The notes under the pieces: model-generated
Database searches by the model: none
What the model was told of the DNA's origin: nothing
What the model saw: the letters and a program-made list of their open reading frames with translations, nothing else
Shown here: in pieces, positions 12,601 through 26,089 of the stretch
How the letters are laid out: each line of letters starts with the position of its first letter
Position numbering within the stretch: position 1 is the first letter of the stretch
Origin: Dioscorea cayenensis subsp. rotundata
Taxonomy: Eukaryota > Streptophyta > Magnoliopsida > Dioscoreales > Dioscoreaceae
DNA: 64,000 nucleotides
Direction: 5' to 3'
Assembly (NCBI RefSeq): GCF_009730915.1
Contig: NC_052490.1
Coordinates: 32,426,625 to 32,490,624 of the forward strand
Translations under genes and position numbers: made by a program

Positions 12601-15600
12601 AGTAAATATATGTAGACCTCATGGCAAGCAAAAGGTTACAACATGTGAGTGCAATGTAAAACTAAGTTTCATGCCCTGGTGTGCCCTGATGAGTGAAGGC
12701 ATGATACGATGATGAGCAGAACATAGTAATCAGGAAATTAATGGTTCTGGCTTTTCACGAAATTGACTTTCTGCAATACATTAATTCCCGTGGACCATGC
12801 CTAAATATTCAGATGATACTTTTACAATAAAGAGTCATGAATTAGCAAAAATCAGTCAACTATATTCAAGTTTAAATATGCTAATTTGACTATTGTCTCC
12901 AATAGGAGTATGATAACTTTTTTTTACATCCTATTGGAATCACAAATAGAACATGATTTAACTTAATAACAGTGCCTCACAGTTGAAAGAACCAATATAT
13001 ACATACATATATATATATATATTCACTTCAAAGATAGTGCACAATTCAATATTCAAGGACTTCTGATATGAACAGTTCTATGTTTAATTCACCTGTTCTG
13101 AAAATATGGAGGTGCTCAAGTTATAGAAATGTTTCAAGTGGAACTGGTTCAACATGCTTTAGACTATCAACCTCAAGATAAAATTCAGGGGCGCTCTTCA
13201 AGCAAGCATGTTATTGTTACTGCTTTCACCTTTTTTACGTGAGTTAACATCATTAGAATTACAACATGACTTGAATTATCCATAATCATTACTAAGACAT
13301 ACATAACTTAGAATTTGAAATCCACATATTCAGGAAACAAAATTCCAAATAACCTACCATATTGCAACTGAAGCTCAAAAAACACCAAAGAGATGATACA
13401 CAAACAAGTTAACAGCCAAGAAACACTAAGGAAAATACTAACATCTATTATCAGTTGGTAATGTTCCTCATTCTTCAAAAATTCTGGAAGAGGAGGCTCT
13501 TGTGGTGACTTTCTCTGGATATATCAAAACCAAAACCGAATAGAAATTGGTCATATCAAAATAAAAGAGAAAAGAGATAAGCCAGGCAAAAGAAACAAGA
13601 TAACACTATCTCACTGGAGTCTCATCCTCTGAATCATCACTTTGCCAATCCATACCAGCAGCTAAAGCTGCTGCTTTTTTTTCTTCTCTGATAACTGCCT
13701 TCTTTTGGAGTGACTTCTTAGCTCTAGATGCTTTGACTCTCCAAGCAATAAAGCAAGGACATGTATGAGTATGGAAAATGAAAACATGCGAAGGATGATC
13801 ATATAAAATTTAAATAATATACGGGGTTAAAATGCTCGCATTTACTCTCCAGCAAGGGATTTAACTACCTTCTCAACATTGATTCCGGATTTATGCAACC
13901 AAAGACAAGAAATATGAAAGAAACAAGCAAAATTCATTTGATTCGCTCACATGAAACTTGAGGACTACACAAATGGTGAAAAATTAAATCATATATGAGT
14001 AATTCACGTGAAACATGCGATCCAATAAATGTAAACATGCATAGACACAACATACGCAATGAAACAAACATAGGCAATGCTATATGGGGTAATCTAGATG
14101 GACAATCAATGGCCACAGATTTGTTAAATCTTCAAGGAGTATTTGATGTAAAATTTTTAGTCACACGCCCATACAACTATATGGGTACAAATATAACTTA
14201 ACTGGAAGATGCAATGAACACACAAAATGGCTAAAATGCAAACAAAATTGTTAAAATGCAAACCAAACCAAACATATTATATGAACTCAATTCAACCCAA
14301 AAGCTTAAGATTGTAGGATAAGAGACCAAAACTTGCACAATCAAGTCCAAAGTTAATACATCAATTGATGTAGGACCATTAGTTAATCTAATAAAAAGGG
14401 CTTCAAGGAAATCATCAACATAAGCAATTGGATCTAAGTATATCATGGAAAGCCATGAGTTAGCATTTCTACAGTACATGTTACTGAATTTATAACCCAA
14501 GCTCAAGAAGCTTCAGGCTTTCATGTCAGGAATTACTATCACATCACACATTAGAAAAGCATAGAAAGAAGTAATAAGCACTTTACATTTTGAAACTGAA
14601 TTCACATAATCACTATGTATAGAAAACTTACAAATCTGATGTAGTTGCAATTGGTTTGAAACCTTGAAACACATTAGCAGTCTGTTCTTCATCCAACAAT
14701 TTGGCTCTCTCAACAAGCACGCTTTTTGTAAGTTTTTTCTTTGATTTCACCTTTTCCGAGTTCAACATGACCAGCATCAGAAGTATAACATAAAAGAAGC
14801 TTGGTCAGACTACTTAACAAATACTATCTACTTCCTCAAATTCTACAGGCTTTTCAGCCGAGAAAAAATGGGCTTGAAGTATTGCAGTAATGGCATAAAG
14901 CAGAGGAAGCAAATGCAACATAATCATTTGCTGAATAAATGTTGAAAAAGAGAAAAGTGCATCTGTAATATAAATAAAAAGAGAGTTTTCATAGGACACA
15001 GACATTAAAACCTTTTGATTCAAGATCTCAATTGTTAGGGTGTCCTTGATGCATGAAAATATGGCATCAACAAACTCCTTGAGCATATCTTTCGCGTGAT
15101 ATATTTTACCAAGCTGTAATCTAATTTTCCCATTGAGCCACCAAGATTTTGCTAGTGAATCTAAGTTGGATATCTGTTCTGGAAAAATATTTTGCAGGAC
15201 ATTAGGGAGCAAAAAAAATTAAAAGATGGATACTAGCAGAAAAAATGGAGCTTCAAAGATGATTTAATCAAAGTTCATAATGCAAAGGAAATAACTGCAG
15301 TTGATTACCCAGATCTTTAGGAGGTGAGAGCACACCAATTGCTTCATCCTCTTTTCCTTCCTCGAGAAGGAGAGAGCAAAGGGTTAAACGGGCATCAATA
15401 TTGTTCTCCAGCCTAGATAATGCTGAAAGGAAGTGCAACTCTCAAATTTCAAACAGTATAAATAATATTTGAAACCCATCAAGCACACAACTGAAGCATC
15501 AATTTCTAAATAGCAAATTCATTTTAGTTTTAACTAACCATAAAGACAAGTGTATCTTTTAATCTCCTAACCCTAGATGACCATGCAAAGCCCATTTTAG

Positions 15601-18600
15601 CTCAGAGTATCTCATACACATCAAATTTCAAAAAAGTGCAGAACAACAACACTAATTTCTTGAAATCAGATTCATTGGAGCATAGGAGTGCATCCTTCTA
15701 TCAAATAACCTTAGTTAGCAGCATGTAACCTACTTTATCTTAAAGGACACAGGAATACATCTTCAAGGACTCAAGTGCATCACACTTATATCACATCCAT
15801 TAACATTCAATACTATATCCATCACTTCAGAGGTTGAAGATGGCACGATGTAGAGTGGATAAAAACCTGGATTCATAACTAAATAAACAAGGCAAGAAGA
15901 ATATAAGACATAACAGGTGGCCAATGATTTGCTAGAAAAATGGAAAATACATGGCAAGAAAATCAAAGGGAGCTTTTTTTTCAAGGAATAGGAGAGCTTT
16001 GAGAAAACAAATGCTTAATGATCGTATAATTGCTAAAAACAAATTAGTTCACAACATGATGACTGATATTCTTGTAAGATCATAACACAACAATCCGTCC
16101 AACATTCATGACTATGCTTCAAAGAAAGATGCTTAAAACTTGAGTTATAAAATCACAGAAATAAAGTACTAAAGGTGACTATATAAAACTGCAAAAGCAT
16201 TCTTCAATGGATATAAAACTGCAAAAGCATTAGTACCAGTCTGACTAAAATATAAATTAACTTTACAAACCAAAAGCTTCCCTTTGATTCTTTAGTCATA
16301 AACTAGAGAAATTAGAAGGAAACCTTTATAGAAGAATGAAATTGCATGCCCTCTTTCCATCTTGGATGCATAACATTGAGCAATTTTTAGATGTAAGTTA
16401 CCCTGTAGAATTCAAACAAGAAAAATGGATTTAATTAAACTGCAGTAGAATTTACCAAGTACATTGCCAGAAGCATCATACAGCCTCACATAAAAGAGGA
16501 AAGACATTATACATAAATCATATAAAAGGTCAAAAGCATGAGCTTCAAAGAACAACAATTAAAGAAAAACAATACATAAGGCAGCTGAAAATCATTATGA
16601 ATAAAGCAAGCAACATATACAAAGATTAAGCTGGAAAGATTTTTCAGCAAAACAAAATAATTATTTGAATAGCAATATATAACCTTCAAATTGTTGAACG
16701 CAGAAAAGGGAATTTATGATTACTTTTATGCACCAAAGATAAAAATGAATAGATTAAGATAAAAAAAAATAATACAAAAATTATATAATAATGTATAGCA
16801 ACCAACATGAAAATTGATTAAGCAAAATACATAAATGAAAATTCAATATCATAATGCCTCATGATCTATTATTCAAAGAATCCCTAAACTAGTTAAAATT
16901 AGGCAGGCAGCACACAAAATCTGGCACATTACCATATCAATTTTGCCAAAAGCTATATCTTTACTATTAAATATGTAATAATTCAAAGAATGCTGCCAGA
17001 GAAAATAATTTGTAATTATATCAAATATGTTCTCAGGATAATAAATGTCAATTGGCAAACAACCGCTGACTTTTAACATGATATCCAAGATTACGAAGAA
17101 GTAATAATAGATGAACAAGTACCACACAGTTTACCTACATTATCCTCACCAGCGGTATGCTCCAACTTTAAGTAAAACTTCAATGCAGCATCAAAATACT
17201 GAAGTTCTCTCAATGAATCGCCAATTTCTGTAATCATGTCCGCACAATTTTCAGTGCCCACTGATTCCACATCCATGAGGAAATTCTGGAAAGGATTGGA
17301 CATAATTTGTTAGTTGAGGCATTTTACATCTTAACAAGAGCTATGAAAGGGCATCTACAAAAACAGACATTTGAACTTGCAGTGTTCTTAAACCTGAACT
17401 TTGAACACACTAGCTCTTAAGCATGAGATAAGCGTTTACATGCTTGTTGGAAACAATTAGCAAAGAACATGGATAAATAATGTAGATGTCAATATCACCA
17501 TGGGAACAAGAAAAGGAAGAGAGATTTGACATGATAAAGGTTGGTTCATCACAAATATTTTTTTCAACTCAAGAAAATGCATAAGATGTCACCTAAAAAG
17601 GAAAATACCTCAACAAATTCAATATTTCCAAGATATGCATGACAAATTACTGCTTTCGCTTTCAGATGAAGTGGCAATTCCTCATCAGATCGACAAACTG
17701 ACTTAGCGGCATATTCAATCTGATGAAGTGCCAGAATATGTGAATTATTTTCCATAAGGAAGTCAACGAGCAGGGTAAAAGTGCCAATATCAGCTTCTGA
17801 AGAATAGGTCTTGACATAGTCCTCCAAAATACTAATAGCCTTCTCAAGCTGACTGCATTCTCGGTACATCTGTCACAATCACACAACATTTGAATCCCAT
17901 TCTCTATGAGACTATGCGTTAAAATATTAGCAACTCTGTTAAATGTTGTGTTATATTCTGTGGGAGGGTGCACATGATATCATGGTCATAAATTCTAACC
18001 TAAGTTTCAGTGAAATAGATTGAAACAAGAAATTAAATTAATTGCCTTAATTTATACAGATCATAAACCAAGGAGAAAAGCAAAAGATAGATCACCTTTC
18101 AGTAGTTATAAAATGACTAATCAAAAATTTTAAACAATGGTTGCCCTAAAAGAATACAATATTTATTTGACTGACAAGATTAATATACGAGCTGCATAGG
18201 AACAAGTTCTCAGTATGGAACTAAGGGATCATAAATCTTAACAACCAAAACTTTCACTGAATAGTGAATCCTCAAATCAAGATATACTAATCCTATGAGA
18301 ATCCCATATATTTTGGGTGCTGATTAATTTTTAAGACGTAATTAGATTAGGCATTATTTAAACTAAGGACATAAGTCAGGCATTATTTAAACTAAGGACG
18401 TGAGTCTTTTGTTTACTGAGTTAAAGCCATGGAAGTTTATCCATTTCTTCACTGGACCCAACTATAAGCACTGCTGCAGGATTGTTTAGCCATTTGATAC
18501 TTAGATATGATCAAAGAAACCTGACCCAGGATTTTTTGTAAAACTGGTCAAAAACATCAATGAAACAGATTACTATCTCAAACAATTAAGGTCACGTTAA

Positions 18601-21600
18601 GCTGTCTGATTCAGTGAGAAAAAGGTGCAACTGCTTCGCTATTATAAATGGCTTTTGATGGAGAGATTTGTTCAGCTACACCTATTTACTAATATCTACT
18701 TAACTAACTTAAGTAATATTGACTGTGTGTAGAAGTAGAGTTTCATTCTCTTGATTCCTGCCAGAGAGAGAAAATAAAAGAGAGGATCCATAAAAACATA
18801 AAAACACAAAAACATGTTAACCTTAGCAGCCATCTTGCGTGCTACAATATTGCCAGGATAGAGAGCTACTATCTGATCATATGATTCAGCAGCCTTCTGA
18901 TATTCTCCAAGGTCACAATATAACAAAGCCCGGTCAAACCTAAGTCCCACATCTTTTGGATCTGATGTTATTGCTTTTGAAAGACAATACCTCACTTGAC
19001 CAGTATTTTTTTCTTCACTGCATTAAAGGAAATGGTGTGCATAAGAAGAAACACCAACAATTTGTCACTAAAGCAGAGAAAATTTCCCAAAGAGAACCTT
19101 TCCATTGTATGCATAAAGTAGAAATCTAAATATGCAATGGAGAAACTAGCTGGCATGTAAGAATATTTCTGTTATTCCATAAAAGTAGAACAGTTGAAAA
19201 GATTTAATAAAAAAAAATATTGATAAATCACAAATTCAGAATGTACAACAGGCAACAGCTAGGCAGATATGAGTCAGGTTACAACATATCTAGCATATAC
19301 ATCAAGTGTTAATGAGAATATCCATATCCAGAAATAGACAACACAGAAGCACTTACAGGAGACTTGGTTTAAAACATGAGAAGGTTTAAACCACAGAAGC
19401 ACTTACAGGAGACTTGTTTTAAAACATGAGAAGGTTTAAACCACAGAAGCACTTACAGGAGACTTGTTTTAAAACATGAGAAGGTTTAAACCACAGAAGC
19501 ACTTACAGGAGACTTGTTTAAAACATGAGAAGGCTTAAACCAAAAAAATGTTTAGGAAACAAACCAGACAAACATAAGAACAAATGCTGCATATTTTCAA
19601 TTCCAAATTAAATGAATTTTATCCTTGGAAATGATAATAACCTTGCATTAAAAGCTTAAATAGGAACTGCCACATAAGTAGATGACACTGAAAGTGAGGA
19701 ATAAACCAGATGAAGAGAGCGAGATAACTTACTCAATTACAATTCTATATGTTGGCCCATCAGTCATAGTAAATACTACATTATGTCAAATCACACTGCA
19801 ATAATACACTTTTACCATTTATGGAAATGTTACTTCAACCCGAGATGTCTAGTATAGCACCTATGGCACCTAAAGCACAAAACTGCGAAAACTAAAACTT
19901 AAATATTCAGAAACTACCAACAGATAAACCAGCCCAACTCAATATCCATCACAAGCTAAAAGTTTTTCAACCTAATCTAAAACAAATCAAAAGATAAACG
20001 TAAAGACTAGAAGTGTTAATGGCATTCAAATTTTTCTTGACAGGAGCAAACATAAGTAGGTTAGTATCATACATCATGAAAGAATTAAAATAATAATAAT
20101 GAGAAAGAAGTGACAGCTAATTCTAGCAAGACATGTCGAGGGATTATTATACAGTAAATTGAGGTTGCACAAAATTAAATTGTCCGGATTTAAGAGAGCA
20201 TACATGGACCACGCTATGAGCTTTCTCCAGAGAGCTGGGTCCTTAGGTGACAAATGTGCAGCAATCATATGAAAATTAAGAGCCTTTTTCCGGTTACCCA
20301 TGGCATCATAAATAAGACCAAGTATATAGTACGCATCAGGCAAATTTGGGGCAATACGCACAACTTCTTCTAGTAACGGAATTGCCTGCATTTAATGTTA
20401 GGAACAGCCTCATTAATTGAAATTTGAAATAATATACAGAAACAATCTGATGGCAAAAATTAAGTCTGCTTGTATTTTATAGATTATGAGTACTATCATA
20501 CAATAACCAAAAAAAAATCACAATTTTGATAGTTAACTTTAGAAAAGACTCAAAATACATAATCAATCTTCTAAAAGAAAATTTTACCAAGCTTGGAACA
20601 GGAGCATTAAGGAATTTATCATGAACAAACTGCAACTATAAGTGCTATAGAATCCAATATTTGTTATCTCATATCCCAAATTCCCATAAATTGTTTAGCA
20701 TAATCACCCATTTTACTCTCATGATCTCATCTGCATGTTTTTGGGTTTAAGGGCATACTTCCCATCAAACCAAGAACAATTAGGCCTCTTGTGCTTCTAG
20801 CATCAACGTCGATGTTAGCTTCTACTATTAAAAAAAAATAAAGAATAACAATATACACAATATCCAACCAAGGTAACATGTTTGAAATGATAAAAAAATC
20901 AGCCAAAAACCAGAAATCAAAATTGTGGAAGCAAAGAAATCACCTTGTCATAATCTCCAGATGCATAATGAAGAGTAGCATCACCAATCTTTCTAGTGAC
21001 TTCAGGGCTAAGTTTCTTCCGTGATCCCTTCCGCCTTCCTCGTTTCTTACGCTGAACATAAACAAAAGTCAGCGACCTAGACGAGCAAAAAGGTACATTA
21101 ATCAACTAAACAACCTTGCAAATGAAAAAGCAAATACCACGAAAAACTTAACAATGACCTACTCCAAAGAATTCCTGTTTATAAGATCCTAAAAACAATC
21201 AAATAGCACCTATTTTTTTACACATTTCCCCGGTTCCAAAGTGTTTGTTCAACTAGTTTTTCACACCAAATATCACATTTTAGATATTAAAATTATCAAA
21301 GAAGACATTCAGAGAATATTAAAACACAACAAAGGAACAAAATGCTTTATGTTTCAAATGAGAATGAGAGTTCATACAGCTCTAGACTTCCTGCGTGAAC
21401 CAAAGTTCATCATCTCGTTGATCTCCTCCATGGTCGCTCCCAGGTACTCATCTTGCCTCGGCTTCTTCACAGGCTCACCCCTATCAGCAAAAAATCGCAA
21501 ACCAGTACAAAAGTAACTCTTCGATTGTTGAATCCAAGAAGATGTTTTTCAAATAAATCCAACAAGAAAGAGGAGTATCAATTCACCGCGGTTGGTCCAG

Positions 21601-21861
21601 GAGGGCCTTCCGCTTCCGCTCAGCAAGAGCCTCGTACTCGAGACGCTCGAACTGGCGGTAAAGCTCCACACCACCATCAACACCCTCTTGCGCCAAGCCC
21701 AAAGGGTCCATCTCCACATCGAATTCAAGCCGGTACTCCTCCTCCTCCTCCTCCTCCTCCTCGTCCTCCGCTTCCTCCTCGATATCTCCATCTTCCTCCC
21801 CTTCCACGGCGTGAGCCAGTGGCTCTTCAGCGACTCCATCGACGAGGTCATCGGGCTCCAT
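9654..21861 (-). CDS. GTF3C3: TFIIIC subunit, TPR protein GTF3C3/TFIIIC102 (yeast Tfc4 homologue)
   Basis: Eighteen minus-strand exons join without a phase break into 919 aa: 21861-21587, 21480-21378, 21051-20944, 20385-20204, 19017-18822, 17869-17609, 17285-17139, 16402-16324, 15422-15309, 15178-15012, 14750-14632, 13738-13615, 13514-13443, 12321-12195, 12102-11988, 10516-10329, 10254-10142, 9923-9654. Residues about 30-50 are a Glu-rich acidic tract and residues 127-139 a basic cluster (RKKRGRRKGSRKK). From about 140 on there are tetratricopeptide repeats, for example AIPLLEEVVRIAPNLPDAYY and YDQIVALYPGN, in two arrays split by a charged linker (about 540-640). This is the layout of TFIIIC102, which in yeast and human links TFIIIC bound at A/B boxes to TFIIIB for Pol III transcription of tRNA and 5S genes. 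An upstream in-frame ATG at 21918 could add 19 residues. Confidence 0.93.
10805..10925 (+). pseudogene. rrn5: Plastid-derived 5S rRNA copy (rrn5) inside NUPT
   Basis: Starts TATTCTGGTGTCC and ends around GCTCGACGCC, the start and end of plastid 5S rRNA, with length close to the usual 121 nt. Differences from the plastid consensus as I recall it are spread over the whole length (for example AAGGTGTAG for AGGCGTAG). Bacterial-type plastid rrn5 is not expected to be used in the nucleus, so it is taken as a dead copy. Confidence 0.85.
11178..11250 (+). tRNA. trnR-ACG: tRNA-Arg(ACG), plastid-derived copy, probably a pseudogene
   Basis: The D-arm (TAGCTCAGAGGATTAGAGCA), the anticodon stem-loop with ACG (GTGGTTACGAACCAC) and the 3' end TCCTCGCCCA identify plastid trnR-ACG. 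The first acceptor base is C instead of G, and one G is missing before the T-loop, which reads TCCAAAT rather than TTCGAAT. The internal A box is kept but the B box (GGTTCGANTCC) has at least two changes, so nuclear Pol III use is doubtful. It is antisense to the surrounding gene. Confidence 0.8.
19342..19541. repeat. Four-copy 50-bp tandem repeat (minisatellite) in an intron
   Basis: Copies begin CACAGAAGCACTTACAGGAG at 19342, 19392, 19442 and 19492, an exact 50-bp period. Each contains TTTAAAACATGAGAAGG. Copies are nearly identical; the last has a one-base loss in a T run and one substitution. It lies in the intron between exons 19017 and 20204 of the TFIIIC subunit gene. Confidence 0.9.
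21739..21772. repeat. (CTC)n run coding for the acidic Glu tract of the TFIIIC subunit
   Basis: CTC/TCC trinucleotides on the plus strand read as GAG codons on the minus strand, giving a run of nine Glu residues within the acidic N-terminal segment. Confidence 0.7.
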
Positions 21862-22594
21862 CGATGAGAGAGAATGTTTAGGTGTTTCAAAATTACTGGT
21901 TTCTCCGCCGTCGAGCAAAAGAAGCGCAGAGCTTTGAATCGAATCTTCTGCAACTCGGATTATTAGCTGACAGATAAATAATTATTATTCAAGTAAAGAT
22001 TTAATTAGGTTTTTTACTTTTCTTTCGTTGGGTTAATAATAGTGTTGACAGACCCGAACCGGTCCAACCTATTCAACTAAAAAACTCACAAACCGGCCAT
22101 AAGACTGGTCTGATCATGGCACTTAACTCAAATTTGATCGAAAACGGATAAAAACCCGATGACCTAACCGGTGACATGGCACTTAATTTATAGTTTAGAT
22201 TATAAAAATCAATTGTTAAATAATATTTTTTACAAAAATTCTGTTAAGAATATAATTTTATATATTATATAAATTAATTTGTAAAAACTAAAATATATAT
22301 TTTAAAAAAATATATACTAGATAAAGTAATTTATAAAATATCAATAAATTAAAGAATAATTTTTTGTAAAGATTTTTTAAAAAAAAATTATTATGGTTTA
22401 GATGATAAGGATTAATTTGTATAAAATTTGATATTTGTATAAAATTTGATTTTTTTCAATAAAAATAAAAAACTAGAGAGAGAGATAAAAAATTTATTAT
22501 GGTTTAGATGATAAAGATTGATTTGTATAAAATTTTATTTAAAATAAAAATAAAAAAAAAACTCTATAAAGAGAGATTAAAAAATAAAATCTTT

Positions 22595-22626
<32 letters not shown>

Positions 22627-23052
22627 GTCAAATTTAAAAAGATTAAAAAAGAAATAAATACACAACAATTTGAAAGTATAAAATCCAAAACTTTCTCATA
22701 ATTAAAGCATAAGGGGATGGTCAAAAAAAAAAATTTACCAAATTGATGATAAATATTTTTTTTTATTATTATATTGTATTTGAGAGGTTTCACTATGCTT
22801 TGGTTCCTAATGCCAAATTTACTTCTCTTCATATTTTGTACTTTCACCTCTTTGTTTCTCTTCATATTTTCATTAAAAAAAATAAATCATAAAGGGAAGG
22901 CCAAATTTGTTTGAGAAGCTTTTCTCATGTTACAACCACTAGTTAATCAAAGATAAATATCAATTTTAAAGATGATGTAATTACTAATAATTTTGATAAT
23001 ATTAAGGCTTGTATTTGATTTAGTTTTTTTTTAAAGTTGGTTCGACACCTTT
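21862..23052. other. Intergenic, AT-rich, upstream of the TFIIIC subunit gene
   Basis: The first about 150 bases probably hold the 5' leader and promoter of the minus-strand gene. A degenerate segment at about 22040-22190 carries CCGAACCGG, AAACCGGCC and CTAACCGGTGA words typical of old MITEs. After that come A/T-rich DNA and a (GA)n run. No gene seen. Confidence 0.55.
22594..22622. repeat. (GA)n microsatellite
   Basis: About 14 uninterrupted GA units in intergenic DNA, with shorter GA runs close by at about 22475-22487. Confidence 0.85.
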
Positions 23053-23057
23053 GGATG

Positions 23058-25527
23058 TGTCACGCCCCGAACCCAGCTCTATGGACCTGGGCCGCCGACA
23101 AACAGCCGTACACCTACAAGGCCGAAACCATGTAGGCATACAAGGCCTCAAAACCTGATCCAAAAGGAACAAAGAATCAAACTCAGTGGATTGCAAAAAA
23201 TAATATAAACTTATACAAATAAAACATAGCCCCACAAAAACCGGGACTTAATACATGCTAATACTCAACGATTGCCTAACGATCCCCGCTAAGCTATCAG
23301 TCACTCAACTCTACTCTTGATCTAAAAAGATATTAAACAATAAATTATGAGCTTGACAGCCCAGTAAGCACCCACTAAAAAATTATAGGAATCATTTGCA
23401 AAAATAAAAAATTATCAAAATCAAAATCAAAAATCAAATTTATTTCAAATAAACATAGATGTCAAAACCAAGCATATAGGTCCCCAAACAACTATTGCCA
23501 AAACAAAATAACATAACTCATATATTTATCCTCGGTGACCCGAGCTAGAATATCAGAACTCATAAGTTTACCCTCGGTGACCCGAGCCAGATTTATCAGA
23601 GGCCGTTATTCTTCACCGATGGAAAGCGGTGGGAAACTATAATTTCTATATCATAGTACATGTCAACACGGTTAGTGTTTAACCCCCAATGACAGGGTTA
23701 TTACAAAGTTAGTTTGGGGACTACGAGTAATTTGTCAAAATATTTCATGTTCACAAAACAATAAACTATCAAAATTCATACTGGGCAAAATGCAAGTAAT
23801 TTGCAGTCACATGATCCCATTTTTATCATATCAAAATAATCCAGTTAATTGAATCCAAACATGAATAGATAATAAAGAAAAACACAATAGTAATTAATCA
23901 GAAAGTAAATAAATATATGGAATTCAAAAATTAAGTAATCCAAATGTAAATAAATTATTTAAACCTTCCAGATAATTCTATCCAAAATAAAATATCTGTA
24001 ACTTTAAAATAATTTAAAATAATTCCAAAAATAATAATAAATAAATAATTCAAAATATAAATAAATACATAAAATCATTATTTTTCTCAAAATTTTAAGA
24101 TGTTCAGAAAACTAAAGTATATACATATAACATGATTTATATGTATGATACTTACCTATGGATTCGTTGAGAATGATTCTGATCTAGTTCATGGCCTATT
24201 AGAAGTAGAAGGCGCTCTGGTGGGATCCTCACGGACAGAAAAAGATTGCAGCCATATTTTTGAATTCTTACACCAATCGAGTATTTCTCAGGAAGTCCTA
24301 ATTTGGGAATAACCCATCAAAATTACAAATAAACAAATTCTAAAATTCACACGAATGCAAAAACAAAACAAACATTAACAAAATTACCAAGGTTAAGACC
24401 AATAACCAATTCCCCTACAAACCTTAAGATTAAAATCAGCGTAGCTTTGCAAATTCTAACCCAAATAAAAATTTCAAACTTATGAGTAAACTAGGCATAT
24501 TCATCTAAAACATATCCAAACTTCACAATGATTTGAGACCTACAGAATTTAAGCCACCAGTATTAAAAATTATAACTATGTAAACTAATAGCTTCAGACA
24601 TGCCTAGTCCAATAAAAAAATATCTCACAACATATAACTTCAAAAGTAATACAATCTTATTGACAATCAGATAACTCAGAAATGAACAACTTTCCTATTT
24701 TTTTGCCTTATCCAATTTAATCTTCATGATCATCAAAAATGGCCATAATTCTTCACAGAAATATCATCCGAGACACTTATACCAATAGGGCTATATCTCA
24801 CAAACTACAAATGCATAAAATCTGAAATTTTGCAGGTATTTAGGTAATATCAAACTATATAACTTTGTTATATTACTCTTCTCCAAATTCCATATACAAG
24901 ACCATAAAATTGTCTAAGCAATCGTAATGTTTTCTGCAGAAATAGTATTGAGCACACCTATAGAAATCTGCTCATATATTACAATTTACATGGCTACAAA
25001 TTCTGAAATTTTGTAGAATCAAATATAACATCGTCCTATATAACTTTCTTATATAAATATAAATCTAAAATAGAACTTACAATTATGAAAATAATCAAAA
25101 ACTGTTCAAGGGTTAAACAGAAATCCTGTCCGCGTCACCTGCGTCTAAAAATTTATAATTTGCAGGATACTACTCCAAAAATTCTGAAATTTGGTAGCAA
25201 TCTAAACAAGATCTTGATCTACAATTTTTCTATTCTGAGCTCTTCCAAATTCCATCTCTAGATCTTCGAAATAAATTAGAGATCTCTATTGTGCTAACAG
25301 GAACTTTCTGAATTTTATCCTCAAACTAAAATCAAATCAATTCTCACCAAACCCTAACCCTAACTAGTAACATGTCACAAACAAGTATAAGAAAGAGCAA
25401 TAACAAAATAACTCGGAACCTTACCTCAAATGAAACGAAATCCATGACGATGAGACCCTTAAAACCAACGGCTAGGATTAAAAGATAAAAGCAATGGTTA
25501 GGATTTGATTAAGGGGTGGGGCTCACA
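23058..25527. mobile_element. Solo LTR (about 2.47 kb) with intact 5-bp target-site duplication
   Basis: The element starts TGTCACGCCCCGAACC and ends GGGGTGGGGCTCACA, the TG...CA ends of an LTR with short imperfect inverted termini. GGATG stands directly before it (23053-23057) and directly after it (25528-25532). TGTCACGCCCCG-type starts are common in plant long terminal repeats. No gag, protease, reverse transcriptase or integrase frame is inside, and there is no second LTR, so it reads as a solo LTR left by recombination. It carries a duplicated word CCTCGGTGACCCGAGC (about 23530 and 23571) and GTGACCCGAG-type inner repeats. A non-autonomous element without coding region is the alternative. 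Confidence 0.8.
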
Positions 25528-25532
25528 GGATG

Positions 25533-25795
25533 TGTTTATGTTTAAACTAGCATATGCTTCTTATGATACACCAATCTCCTATTGCAAAAATAACACTACT
25601 TTGCAACTTTAACGAGCTAGAGCTTCTAATACGAATGCATGAGTGAGAGAATAGTAAAGAAAAGTGAGGAGTGACTTTTATCATGGAGTTAGAGCATAAT
25701 ATCTTTTATGTGGGTTTGTAAAATAAAAATTAGAAACCATTAAAATTTTAAAATTAGTTTATAAATTTTGAAAAGTAAGATCTTGGAGTTAAAAA
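25533..25795. other. Intergenic, no feature seen
   Basis: Short spacer between the solo LTR and the LINE tail. AT-rich; nothing recognisable. Confidence 0.5.
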
Positions 25796-25809
25796 AGTTG
25801 TTAAACTTT

Positions 25810-26026
25810 TTTTTGAAAAAATGTGGATAAACCACAGATTTATTAAAAAGAAAACAACAGTACAAAGATAAAATAGAGGTACAGGAGAAGAGTCATCTCT
25901 CACCAGAGGTGAATAGGTACAAAATAGTCAAAGACAGTAAAAAAACAAACAGGGAAAGGGAGCTAAGGAGACAGAAGATGTCGTCTGACATCTCAAGCCT
26001 ACTTAGTCAAACATCAGGATCACCAG
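25810..26026 (-). mobile_element. 5'-truncated LINE 3' end with 14-bp target-site duplication
   Basis: AGTTGTTAAACTTT occurs directly before (25796-25809) and directly after (26027-26040) a 217-bp insert. On the minus strand the insert ends with AATAAATCTGTGGTTTATCC and then an A-rich tail. This is the pattern of target-primed reverse transcription of a polyadenylated element. The GTGGTTTATCCACA word is familiar from plant L1-type LINE 3' ends. A short SINE is possible, but no A or B box is visible. Confidence 0.75.
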
Positions 26027-26089
26027 AGTTGTTAAACTTTCCAAATCTCAAAATTAATTGGAATTTTAAGAACTAGGCATTCTCCCCGG

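Noticed and set aside
19342-19541. Regular 50-bp repeats, CRISPR-like at first sight
   Set aside because: The whole 50-bp unit repeats without unique spacers, and the DNA is a plant intron. It is a plain tandem repeat.
23058-25527. Complete LTR retrotransposon
   Set aside because: No internal coding region and no second LTR copy are present within the target-site duplications.
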